From Nitrospira sp. (GTDB taxonomy: Bacteria; Nitrospirota; Nitrospiria; Nitrospirales; Nitrospiraceae), in NCBI GenBank assembly GCA_015904045.1, contig JABMDG010000031.1, forward strand, positions 1 to 5,252: a stretch of 5,252 nt of DNA, read 5' to 3'. Under the pieces are notes generated by a model. It was not told the DNA's origin. It did not search any database and saw only the letters and a program-made list of their open reading frames with translations. Of this stretch, positions 1-5,252 are shown in pieces (within the stretch, counting starts at the first letter, position 1; the number at the start of each line of letters is the position of its first letter). A program made the position numbers and the translations under genes.

Positions 1-1
1 G

Positions 2-433
2 ATCGGCGGCAACACCTTGACGGCCAAGGCCGATCCCGGCAGCGCCGCGCGCCAGATGGAAGAGGTCCGAGCCGAACAAGCCGCGTCGGCTGCGGCCGGA
101 TTGCGGGATGTCTATTTTGCCTATGACAGCTTTGCCATTTCCGATGAAGGACGCCAGACCCTGGCCCGTAATGCAGACTGGATCAAGTCGAACCCGAACG
201 CCCAATTGAAAGTCGAGGGACACTGCGATGAACGGGGCACCTCGGCGTATAATTTGGTGCTGGGCGAGAAGCGCGCCAAGTCGGCTCGGAACTATTTAGT
301 TGAGCTCGGTGTGGCCCCCAAACAACTGTCGGTGGTGTCGTACGGCAAAGAGCGGCCGATCTGCGCAGAGCATGCGGAGTCCTGCTACTCGCAGAATCGC
401 CGCGCGCATGTGGCCATCAAAACAGGCAAGTAG
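2..433 (+). CDS. pal: Peptidoglycan-associated lipoprotein Pal, 5'-truncated by the window edge
   Basis: Pal is the outer-membrane lipoprotein of the Tol-Pal complex. It binds the diaminopimelate of peptidoglycan non-covalently and helps constrict the outer membrane at division. The visible 143 residues are in frame from base 2. The signal peptide and lipobox must lie upstream, and a TTG at 17 is only an internal codon. After a short Ala/Glu-rich linker, the OmpA-like domain starts near residue 37 with VYFAYDSF. It continues through VEGHCDERGTSAYN, LGEKRAKSARNYL, VSYGKERP and YSQNRRAHV, the hallmark blocks of Pal; the Asp of CDERGT and the Arg of NRRA belong to the ligand-binding motifs of the family. 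Two cysteines in ERPICAEHAESC are frequent in non-enterobacterial Pal proteins as I remember them. It ends in TAG at 431. The next gene is a CpoB/YbgF homologue, the classical pal neighbour, which supports the call. Confidence 0.96.
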   Translation: MGGNTLTAKADPGSAARQMEEVRAEQAASAAAGLRDVYFAYDSFAISDEGRQTLARNADWIKSNPNAQLKVEGHCDERGTSAYNLVLGEKRAKSARNYLVELGVAPKQLSVVSYGKERPICAEHAESCYSQNRRAHVAIKTGK

Positions 434-497
434 CCGGTCGATTACGGCAACAGATGTCAAGGCATCGGTGTGCAGCGGCTGCGCGCGGCGGAGTCCG

Positions 498-506
498 TGC
501 TATGAT
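498..506 (+). promoter_or_regulatory. Candidate extended -10 promoter for the CpoB-like genes
   Basis: TGCTATGAT matches the sigma70 extended -10 pattern TGnTATAAT with one mismatch in the hexamer. No convincing -35 box is seen about 17 bases upstream (near 478-483), as is common for extended -10 promoters. Transcription would start near 512-514 and give a leader of about 30 bases before the ATG at 545. The 111-base gap after pal leaves room for an internal promoter, while read-through from pal is also likely. Motif evidence only. Confidence 0.35.
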
Positions 507-529
507 TCTACGGGGTCATACTGAAGATG

Positions 530-536
530 AGGAGGG
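530..536 (+). promoter_or_regulatory. Shine-Dalgarno site that sets the start of the first CpoB-like gene
   Basis: AGGAGGG lies 8 bases before the ATG at 545, an ideal spacing. The frame also has an upstream ATG at 527, but this SD lies inside that longer reading frame. The 545 start gives a compact lipoprotein signal peptide with Cys at residue 19, so 545 is preferred. Confidence 0.85.
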
Positions 537-544
537 CACCGCGT

Positions 545-1906
545 ATGAAACATGCTGAGGCCGTGATCGTCATGGTGGGGTTCTCGTTTCTGTCCGGTTG
601 CGTGGCGCAACAGGCCGATCTGAAACAAACCGAGAAGGTGCTGCAGCAGCGCATCAAGCAGCAGGATGACCAGTTTACGCAGACCAGGGCCAGGCAGAGC
701 CAGGAAATTTCTACTCTTCGCGAGCAGGAATTGCCTCAGCTTCGGGGTGAACTGGAGAAGGCATTGCATGTGACGCAGGATCTCCAGGCCAAGCAGGAGG
801 ATCTCAAGCACCGGCTGGCCCAGTCGGAGCAGCTGACGAAGAAACTGGAGCAATTGACTGCGAAGATGGATGCCGACAACACGACACGGCATACCTGGGT
901 CCAGAAAAGCCTCGACACGCAAGATGTGAAGGTGGCGGCCAAGCTTGACGAGCTCTCCAGGGCGATGGAACAGGCCATGGCGGCGCTCAAGAAAGATATT
1001 GCCGATGTCGTGCAGCGCACGAACGACACGCTGGCGAAGCGTGTGGATGTCAGGCTGGAAGAACAACACAAGGAATTGACCGGCAATCAGGAGCGGCTGG
1101 ATCAAGTCTCGCAAAAGTTCGCTCAATTCAACCAGGCTCTGACCGGATTCCGGGAGGCGCTCACGGGTCTTGATGAGCGGGTGGGCCAGGGAGAGCACAT
1201 GGCATCCGCTCATGCCGCTGAGGTCAACAAGAGTATCGCGTCTGTAGCCAAAACACTTGAATCCGTCGGGGAAAAGGTTACCGCGCGGCTTGATGAGCAA
1301 GACCGCCGGATCGGGTCTCTGGCAAAGCCGGCTGGCCAGAGCAACAAAAAACCAGGCGCCCATCCACAGACTACGAAGCCGACGCAACGCTCCGCTGTCG
1401 AACCAGACGCCGGGATCGAGCCGGCTGCGCCTGTCGCCAGCGCCGCTGCAGCGCCCTCCTCGGTGGTCATTGCGGCGCCACCAGAATCATCGGTGCCCGC
1501 ATCCGCGCAGAGCAGCGAGGAACCCGTCGATCGGGCCCGGTATGAACGGGTGCTGGCCTTGTTTCGAGATGGGGATTTGGAAGGCGCCCGCCGTGGGTTC
1601 GCCGCGTTTCTTTCGGAGTATCCCAACTCCGATTTGGCGCCCAATGCCCGGTATTGGCAGGGCGAGTCGTATTACGGCAAAAAAGATTTTGTCAAAGCGA
1701 TCGATGCGTACGATCGGGTGGAACTCGATTATCCCCGGAGCGAGAAGGTGCCGTCCGCGATTCTGAAGAAAGGCTACGCGTACCTGGCCCTGAAGGATAT
1801 GAAGCGGGCCTCCTCGGCATTCAAGCAGGTGGTGACGTTGTATCCGAAGAGTCCCGAAGCGGGAAAGGCGTCGGATAAGCTGACGCAGCTCAAAGACGTT
1901 CGGTAA
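545..1906 (+). CDS. CpoB/YbgF-like Tol-Pal accessory lipoprotein with a long coiled coil
   Basis: Predicted 453-residue periplasmic protein. Residues 1-19 form a lipoprotein signal peptide (MKHAEAV, a hydrophobic core, then the lipobox LSGC with Cys19). The residue after Cys is Val rather than Asp, which by the E. coli rule suggests the outer membrane. Residues about 20-261 are Gln/Glu/Lys/Leu-rich with heptad-like spacing and almost no Pro or Gly, so a very long coiled coil is likely. Residues 262-327 are a Pro/Ala/Ser-rich flexible linker. Residues 328-453 are the conserved CpoB/YbgF C-terminal domain of about three TPR-like repeats, with the motifs LFRDGDLEGARRGF, YPNSDLAPNARYWQGESYY, YPRSEKVPSAILKKGYAY and YPKSPEA. 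E. coli CpoB has a cleaved signal peptide and a short trimeric coiled coil, so lipidation and coil length differ here. CpoB coordinates Tol-Pal with PBP1B at the septum; a similar role is inferred from homology and the adjacent pal. The next gene is a smaller paralogue. Confidence 0.88.
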   Translation: MKHAEAVIVMVGFSFLSGCVAQQADLKQTEKVLQQRIKQQDDQFTQTRARQSQEISTLREQELPQLRGELEKALHVTQDLQAKQEDLKHRLAQSEQLTKKLEQLTAKMDADNTTRHTWVQKSLDTQDVKVAAKLDELSRAMEQAMAALKKDIADVVQRTNDTLAKRVDVRLEEQHKELTGNQERLDQVSQKFAQFNQALTGFREALTGLDERVGQGEHMASAHAAEVNKSIASVAKTLESVGEKVTARLDEQDRRIGSLAKPAGQSNKKPGAHPQTTKPTQRSAVEPDAGIEPAAPVASAAAAPSSVVIAAPPESSVPASAQSSEEPVDRARYERVLALFRDGDLEGARRGFAAFLSEYPNSDLAPNARYWQGESYYGKKDFVKAIDAYDRVELDYPRSEKVPSAILKKGYAYLALKDMKRASSAFKQVVTLYPKSPEAGKASDKLTQLKDVR

Positions 1907-1913
1907 GCCGTAT

Positions 1914-1918
1914 GGAGG
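1914..1918 (+). promoter_or_regulatory. Shine-Dalgarno site that sets the start of the second CpoB-like gene
   Basis: GGAGG sits 8 bases before the ATG at 1927. An in-frame ATG at 1912 overlaps the SD itself and has no SD of its own. The 1927 start gives a clean lipoprotein signal peptide with Cys19. The gap to the upstream stop codon is only 20 bases, so both CpoB-like genes are probably on one transcript. Confidence 0.85.
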
Positions 1919-1926
1919 ATCGTTGT

Positions 1927-2928
1927 ATGCCGGTCGTGATCGCATTCTGGGCCTTTGTTCCGATGGTGTTGCTGACCGGCTGTGCCAAGCACGCCGATTT
2001 TGTTGAGGTACGGGACCAGCTCTCGACGATTTCCCGATCGCAGGAGCAGGACCATCAGCGGGTGGATGCGGTGTTACGGCGGTTGGAGTCGGTAGAGCGG
2101 GTCAAAGATGCCGATCCCGGACGGCAGCGGATCGATGAGGTGGTCGCACGCCTCCAAAAAATTGAGACGCGGTTGGCAAAACTGGAAGAGACGGCCGGGC
2201 AGCCGGCAGCGAAGGTTGATCCTGCGTTTTCCGAGCCGCGTGTCTTGAAGCCGGTGAAGCCGGCTCTCTCGGCTGAGCCGGGAACCGCCATCGCGACGGC
2301 ACCGGGGATTACCCCCACCTCGGCTTTCAATTTGGCGTATAACGATTATCTCAACGGCAAGTATGAACTCGCGGTGGCTGGTTTCCAGCGTTTCGTCAAA
2401 GACTTTTCAGGCACGTCGCTGACCCCCAATGCGCAGTACTGGCTTGGTGAGTCGTATTACAACTTGAAGGACTATGGACGCGCCATTCAAACATTCGAAT
2501 TTTTGGTTGCGGAGTACCCCGGTAATGAAAAAGTTCCCGCTTCCTTGTATAAGCTTGGCTTGGCGACAGCGGAAACCGGAGATTTGGTCAAATCGAGGAA
2601 GAGTCTGAAACGTGTGCTCGAAGGCTTGGCAAGCTCGATCCGGAGGCGTTCCTGCAGGATTTGCTCGATGATTTGGCCCAATGGGACCATGCGTCTACCG
2701 TTGAGACGAAAGTCCGTCCGGTCCTGGCATCGCTGGCTTGTCATGGCGCCGTCAGAGCCGGACGTCCGATGGAGTTGCCGGAGATCGAGGCGCTGGTTGA
2801 AGACTGGAGAACAGAAGGAGAGATCACGACCTGTCCCCATGGCCGGCGCACGGTGTTTCGGCTCGGTACGGACGACTTGGAGAAAATGTTCGGGCGGGCA
2901 GGGTGGTAGGGTGGCAGCTCACGGTTAA
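1927..2928 (+). CDS. Second CpoB/YbgF-like lipoprotein, 3' end lost and replaced by an out-of-frame mutL-derived tail
   Basis: The frame encodes 333 residues, but only about the first 233 look native. Residues 1-19 are a lipoprotein signal peptide ending in LLTGC (Cys19, followed by Ala). Residues about 22-92 are charged and heptad-like, a short coiled coil. A Pro/Ala-rich linker runs to about 130. Residues 133-233 carry CpoB/YbgF TPR motifs: AYNDYLNGKYELAVAGF, LTPNAQYWLGESYYNLKDYG, YPGNEKVPASLYKLGLA and KSLKRVLEG. The family normally continues here with a block like YPxSxEAxxAxxxL, as in the upstream paralogue. Instead, from about base 2623 the protein becomes an unrelated 100-residue tail with 20 Arg, 6 Trp and 5 Cys, up to TAA at 2926. 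The other frame of the same DNA encodes the MutL C-terminus, so the tail is a by-product of a fusion. Functionally this is a truncated gene: the last TPR helix is missing, and whether the product is stable is unknown. Paralogue of the gene at 545-1906. Confidence 0.8.
   Translation: MPVVIAFWAFVPMVLLTGCAKHADFVEVRDQLSTISRSQEQDHQRVDAVLRRLESVERVKDADPGRQRIDEVVARLQKIETRLAKLEETAGQPAAKVDPAFSEPRVLKPVKPALSAEPGTAIATAPGITPTSAFNLAYNDYLNGKYELAVAGFQRFVKDFSGTSLTPNAQYWLGESYYNLKDYGRAIQTFEFLVAEYPGNEKVPASLYKLGLATAETGDLVKSRKSLKRVLEGLASSIRRRSCRICSMIWPNGTMRLPLRRKSVRSWHRWLVMAPSEPDVRWSCRRSRRWLKTGEQKERSRPVPMAGARCFGSVRTTWRKCSGGQGGRVAAHG
2625..2909 (+). pseudogene. mutL: C-terminal remnant of DNA mismatch repair protein MutL (5' part missing)
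   Basis: MutL couples MutS mismatch recognition to strand incision; full-length bacterial proteins are about 550-650 residues. Only the last 94 codons are present, in a frame different from the overlapping CpoB-like gene. They begin near LGKLDPEAFLQDLLDDL and end in TAG at 2907. Recognisable MutL C-terminal-domain motifs are ACHGAVRAG (2736 onward; the ACR-type motif) and TCPHGRR (from 2829; the zinc-binding CPHGRP-type motif, with Arg where Pro is usual), then FRLGTDDLEKMFGR, the usual end of the protein. The N-terminal ATPase, the linker and the DQHA(X)2E(X)4E endonuclease motif are absent. No start codon with an SD is seen: a TTG at 2661 has AGGA only one base upstream. Gene position supports the identity, because mutL directly before miaA is a widespread bacterial arrangement. 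The intact frame and conserved motifs mean the break is recent or an assembly artefact. The exact left boundary (about 2613-2630) is uncertain. Confidence 0.85.
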
Positions 2929-3007
2929 CCCGCGTTCCTCGTGAAGCGGGCATCACGAGATACGAGGAACGAAGAACGGGGCTGGGAATCAGTGATTGCA
3001 GCAAGAC
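2910..3007. other. Intergenic region between the mutL remnant and miaA
   Basis: This stretch follows the mutL TAG. It contains the stop codon of the fused CpoB-like frame (2926-2928), a pair of overlapping inverted repeats and a short purine-rich run built from ACGAG, GGAAC and GAAGAAC units. I see no coding potential, no tRNA and no U-tract terminator. No strong -10/-35 pair was found, so miaA is probably transcribed from upstream. Confidence 0.6.
2933..2971. repeat. Overlapping inverted repeats with two alternative hairpins
   Basis: Arm CGTTCCTCGT (2933-2942) is perfectly complementary to ACGAGGAACG (2962-2971), giving a 10-bp stem with a 19-base loop. Inside it, CTCGTGA (2938-2944) pairs with TCACGAG (2953-2959), giving a 7-bp stem with an 8-base loop. 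The two stems share bases 2938-2942, so only one can form at a time. No T-run follows, so a classical intrinsic terminator is unlikely. It may be a mobile-type intergenic repeat or a leader structure for miaA; nothing in the window decides between them. Confidence 0.6.
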
Positions 3008-4021
3008 ATGCCGAAGTTATCTGACCGTGTGTGCCAACGCCGTCCGCTTGTCGTATTGCTCGGTCCCACTGCCGTGGGCAAGAGCCGTTTTGGCGTGCAG
3101 GTGGCACAACACTTTGGTACGGAGGTGCTCACGGCCGATTCCAGGCAAGTGTATCGCGGTATGGATATCGGCACGGACAAGCCTACGGCAGACGAGCGCC
3201 AAAGCATTCCGCACCGGCTCATCGATTTGGCCGATCCGGATGAGACATTCAACGCAGGATGGTATCGGCGGGCGGCGCTTGCAGAAATCGACCGATTGTA
3301 TGCGGAGAGCCGGTTGCCCTTTGTGGTCGGAGGAACAGGGCTGTATATTCGAACATTGGTGCGGGGATTATGTCCGGCTCCTCCGGCTGACCCGGGTGTG
3401 AGAGCAGAATTGATGCAGATGTGCCAGGAACAGGGGCGGGTCCGCCTCCATGCGGAGCTGGTCCGGGTTGATCCTGCGACGGCGGCACGGCTGCATCCCA
3501 ATGATGAAGCCAAGGTCATACGGGCGTTGGAAGTCTATCGGTTGTCGGGACAACCGATGTCGGCTGTGCATCGGGATCATGGATTTCAGGAGGCCCCTTT
3601 CTCCACGCTCCTGATCGGGTTGCAGCGTTCGAAAGAAGAGTTGTACCGGCGGATCGAAGAACGAATCGATTGGCAGTTGGCTCATGGAATGGTACAAGAG
3701 ACTCGCGCACTGCTTGATCGAGGGTATCGGCGGGACGGCGGCGCGATGACAGGATTGGGATATCGGCATGTGGCGGCGCATTTGTCGGGTGAGTGCGATT
3801 ATGCCGAGATGGTCCGGTTGTTCAAGCGGGATACCCGGCGATTTGCGAAGCGGCAGATGACATGGTTCCGAAAGGAGCCCGGGGTTCATTGGATTTCGGT
3901 AGAACGAGATGAGCCGTTTGAGCGCATCGTCCGGAGCATCGTCTCGCTGATCGAACAATTTCTTGGAACATTGGAGCCCGGTGTGATGCAAACCATCACG
4001 ATGGGAAAAGGACAGATATGA
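3008..4021 (+). CDS. miaA: tRNA dimethylallyltransferase MiaA
   Basis: MiaA transfers the dimethylallyl group of DMAPP to N6 of A37 in tRNAs that read UNN codons, making i6A37, the substrate for MiaB methylthiolation. The protein is cytosolic. With the ATG at 3008 it has 337 residues, slightly longer than the usual 300-320. Family motifs are in the expected order: P-loop GPTAVGKS (19-26), DSRQVYRGMDIGTDKPT (from 44), GGTGLYIRTLVRGL (from 108), the insertion domain in the middle (about 120-200), GLGYRHVAAHL, and the closing RQMTWFRK (from 282). Asp44 corresponds to the general-base Asp, and the Thr of the P-loop region is present. The start is not well marked: no good SD precedes 3008, and a TTG at 2996 (right after an in-frame TGA at 2993) would add four residues. 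The gene overlaps mtnP by 4 bases (ATGA), so the two are translationally coupled. Its upstream neighbour is the mutL remnant, matching the common mutL-miaA order. Confidence 0.96.
   Translation: MPKLSDRVCQRRPLVVLLGPTAVGKSRFGVQVAQHFGTEVLTADSRQVYRGMDIGTDKPTADERQSIPHRLIDLADPDETFNAGWYRRAALAEIDRLYAESRLPFVVGGTGLYIRTLVRGLCPAPPADPGVRAELMQMCQEQGRVRLHAELVRVDPATAARLHPNDEAKVIRALEVYRLSGQPMSAVHRDHGFQEAPFSTLLIGLQRSKEELYRRIEERIDWQLAHGMVQETRALLDRGYRRDGGAMTGLGYRHVAAHLSGECDYAEMVRLFKRDTRRFAKRQMTWFRKEPGVHWISVERDEPFERIVRSIVSLIEQFLGTLEPGVMQTITMGKGQI
4006..4012 (+). promoter_or_regulatory. Ribosome binding site of mtnP inside the miaA 3' end
   Basis: AAAAGGA lies 5 bases before the ATG at 4018. A second possible start, ATG 4033, has AGGGGA (4022-4027) 5 bases before it. 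The first is preferred because it forms the ATGA overlap with the miaA stop codon, but the N-terminal five residues are uncertain. Confidence 0.55.
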
Positions 4022-4917
4022 AGGGGAAGCAGATGCGTGGACAGGCGGCAGTCGGAGTGATCGGGGGCAGCGGGCTCTATGAGATGGAGGGGCTCCAATC
4101 GGTTCGAGAAATCCGTGTTCGCACGCCGTTCGGGTCTCCGTCCGATGCCATTATTGTGGGCGTGATCGGAGGTGTGCGGGTGGCATTTCTCTCCCGGCAT
4201 GGGCGCGGCCACCGGCTGAATCCAGGCGAGATCAACTATCGCGCCAACATTTATGCGCTCAAGTCGTTGGGCGTGTCTCGCGTAATTTCCGTGAGCGCGG
4301 TGGGGAGCATGAAAGAGTCGATCAAGCCGGGCGATGTGGTGTGTCCCGATCAGTTCATCGACCTTACGAAGCGGCGCGCCTCCACATTTTTTGAAAGCGG
4401 GATGGTGGCGCATGTGGCGTTCGGTGAACCGGTCTGTGCCGGCTTGGTGGAAACTCTCGCCTCGTCCGGCCAACGGCTGGGGGCGACGCTCCATCGAGGC
4501 GGCGCCTATCTGTGCATCGAAGGCCCGCAGTTTTCGACGAAAGGGGAGTCGAAACTCTACCGGCAGTGGGGTGTCGATGTCATCGGCATGACCAATATGC
4601 CGGAGGCAAAGCTGGCGCGTGAAGCGGAACTCTGTTATGCGACGATGGCGCTGGCGACTGATTACGATTGCTGGCATGAGACGGAAGAGGCCGTCACGGT
4701 CGAGGCCATCCTGGACACGCTCCATCGAAACGTGGCATTGGCCAAGCGAATACTGAAGTCGGCGCTGCCGGCGGTCGCCGGCACGCAGGACTGCGCCTGC
4801 CATCAGGCGCTGAACTATGCGGTGATCACGGATCGAAAACAGGTGTCCGCCGCCGTCAAGAAGAAGCTGGCGTTGCTGACTCGCCGTGTGTGGTCGCCGA
4901 AGAAAGGAGCGCGCTGA
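4018..4917 (+). CDS. mtnP: S-methyl-5'-thioadenosine phosphorylase MtnP
   Basis: MtnP cleaves methylthioadenosine (MTA), the by-product of polyamine and related SAM-dependent synthesis, with phosphate. It yields adenine and methylthioribose-1-phosphate in the cytosol. The 299-residue length is normal for the PNP/MTAP family 2. Visible landmarks are the phosphate-binding VIGGSGLYEM (14-23, Ser18 where human MTAP has Thr18), SRHGRGHRLNPGEINYRAN (from 59, with Arg60 and His61 as in human MTAP), SAVGSMKESIKPGD, DQFIDLTKR, IEGPQFSTKGESKLYR, GMTNMPEAKLAREAELCYA (from about 190) and TDYDCWHE. In the last, Asp215 and Asp217 provide the 6-aminopurine preference that separates MTAP from guanosine/inosine-type PNPs. 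The rest of the methionine salvage pathway (mtnA and others) is not in the window. The gene overlaps miaA by 4 bases and is followed by a PfkB kinase after 2 bases, which indicates an operon. Use of adenosine as a substrate cannot be excluded. Confidence 0.95.
   Translation: MKGKQMRGQAAVGVIGGSGLYEMEGLQSVREIRVRTPFGSPSDAIIVGVIGGVRVAFLSRHGRGHRLNPGEINYRANIYALKSLGVSRVISVSAVGSMKESIKPGDVVCPDQFIDLTKRRASTFFESGMVAHVAFGEPVCAGLVETLASSGQRLGATLHRGGAYLCIEGPQFSTKGESKLYRQWGVDVIGMTNMPEAKLAREAELCYATMALATDYDCWHETEEAVTVEAILDTLHRNVALAKRILKSALPAVAGTQDCACHQALNYAVITDRKQVSAAVKKKLALLTRRVWSPKKGAR
4903..4909 (+). promoter_or_regulatory. Ribosome binding site of the PfkB-family kinase inside mtnP
   Basis: AAAGGAG lies 10 bases before the ATG at 4920, within the last codons of mtnP. 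The position fixes the kinase start and indicates coupled translation with mtnP. Confidence 0.75.
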
Positions 4918-4919
4918 TC

Positions 4920-5252
4920 ATGGGGAAATTATTGGTGGTGGGGTCGGTCGCCCTCGATACGGTGAAAACTCCCTTCGGCGAAGGAACCGAAGTGCTCGGC
5001 GGGTCGGCGACGTATTTCTCGACGTCGGCCAGCTTTTTCACCTCAGTGGCGCTCATCGCCGTCGTTGGAGAGGATTTTCCTCAGCAGCATATCGCGTTTT
5101 TGAAAAGCCGCGACATCGATGTGACAGGCCTGGAGCGGCGCCCTGGCGCGACCTTCCGCTGGAAGGGCGAGTATACGCATCAGCTGAACGAGGCCCACAC
5201 GCTGGACACCAAACTCAATGTCTTTGAAACCTTTCGGCCTAAAATTCCGGAC
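4920..5252 (+). CDS. PfkB/ribokinase-family carbohydrate kinase, 3'-truncated by the window edge
   Basis: The first 111 residues of a cytosolic ATP-dependent kinase of the PfkB superfamily, which phosphorylates sugars or nucleosides. N-terminal family signatures are LLVVGSVALDTV (4-15, first beta strand with the substrate-contacting Asp13), the substrate-lid region GTEVLGGSATYFSTSA (22-37, di-Gly at 27-28), and VALIAVVGEDFP (43-54), followed by LKSRDIDVTGLER. In classical ribokinases the GG segment continues with a conserved Asn (GGxxxN); here the corresponding position is Tyr or Phe, so the substrate is probably not plain ribose. FRWKGEYTHQLNEAHTL near residues 80-96 is the start of the second lobe or lid. 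The GAGD catalytic motif lies beyond the window. The start 2 bases after mtnP, with an SD, suggests co-expression, so a nucleoside or MTA-derived substrate is conceivable but unproven. No gene symbol is justified. Confidence 0.85.
   Translation, partial: MGKLLVVGSVALDTVKTPFGEGTEVLGGSATYFSTSASFFTSVALIAVVGEDFPQQHIAFLKSRDIDVTGLERRPGATFRWKGEYTHQLNEAHTLDTKLNVFETFRPKIPD

Noticed and set aside
17..433. Pal starting at TTG 17
   Set aside because: The frame is open to the window edge, there is no signal peptide or lipobox after this codon, and Pal proteins require one; the true start lies upstream.
472..482. Palindrome GCAGCGGCTGC between pal and the first CpoB-like gene as a terminator
   Set aside because: The loop would be a single base and no T-run follows, so it is unlikely to terminate transcription.
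500..1387. Long open frame on the minus strand (295 codons) opposite the first CpoB-like gene
   Set aside because: It is antisense to a well-supported coiled-coil gene, its Leu/Arg/His-rich translation resembles no family I know, and no SD or promoter is visible.
2661..2909. A functional small gene starting at TTG 2661
   Set aside because: There is no properly spaced SD, and homology to MutL extends upstream of this codon (LGKLDPEAF), so it is an internal position of a truncated gene.
2933..2980. Intrinsic terminator after mutL
   Set aside because: The stem is good but is followed by GAAGAACGGGG rather than a T-run.
3886..4803. Minus-strand open frame of 305 codons across miaA and mtnP
   Set aside because: It runs across two genes with clear catalytic motifs on the plus strand; its translation is Arg/His-rich and shows no domain. 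It is a shadow frame of G+C-rich DNA.
1..5252. CRISPR arrays, insertion sequences, tRNA or rRNA genes, phage genes
   Set aside because: No regularly spaced direct repeats, transposase motifs, tRNA-like cloverleaf or rRNA sequence was recognised on either strand.

Overview
The window is a compact, all-plus-strand stretch of G+C-rich bacterial chromosome. It comes from a diderm (Gram-negative type) organism, because it encodes Pal and two predicted outer-membrane lipoproteins of the Tol-Pal accessory family. The gene order (pal, two CpoB/YbgF-like genes, mutL, miaA, mtnP, PfkB kinase) and the protein style fit a Nitrospira-like member of Nitrospirota. That placement is from memory of gene order and was not tested by a search.

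Layout. Positions 2-433: 3' part of pal. 434-544: short intergenic region with a possible extended -10 promoter and a strong Shine-Dalgarno (SD) site. 545-1906: a CpoB/YbgF-like lipoprotein with a long coiled coil. 1927-2928: a second, smaller CpoB/YbgF-like lipoprotein whose 3' end is broken. About 2625-2909: the last 94 codons of mutL in a different frame, with the rest of mutL missing. 2910-3007: intergenic region with overlapping inverted repeats. 3008-4021: miaA. 4018-4917: mtnP, overlapping miaA by 4 bases. 4920-5252: 5' part of a PfkB-family kinase, two bases after mtnP.

How the genes work together. The left half is cell-envelope machinery. Pal ties the outer membrane to peptidoglycan, and CpoB-like proteins link Tol-Pal to septal wall synthesis. 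The right half is housekeeping metabolism: tRNA A37 prenylation (MiaA), methylthioadenosine salvage (MtnP) and an uncharacterised sugar or nucleoside kinase, probably co-transcribed.

The main anomaly is at about 2613-2630. The second CpoB-like gene runs, without its last TPR helix or a stop codon, straight into the C-terminal part of mutL in another frame. This looks like a deletion of the end of one gene plus most of the mismatch-repair gene. It could be a real, recent deletion (possible mutator) or an assembly error. I see no novel defence, mobile or CRISPR system here.
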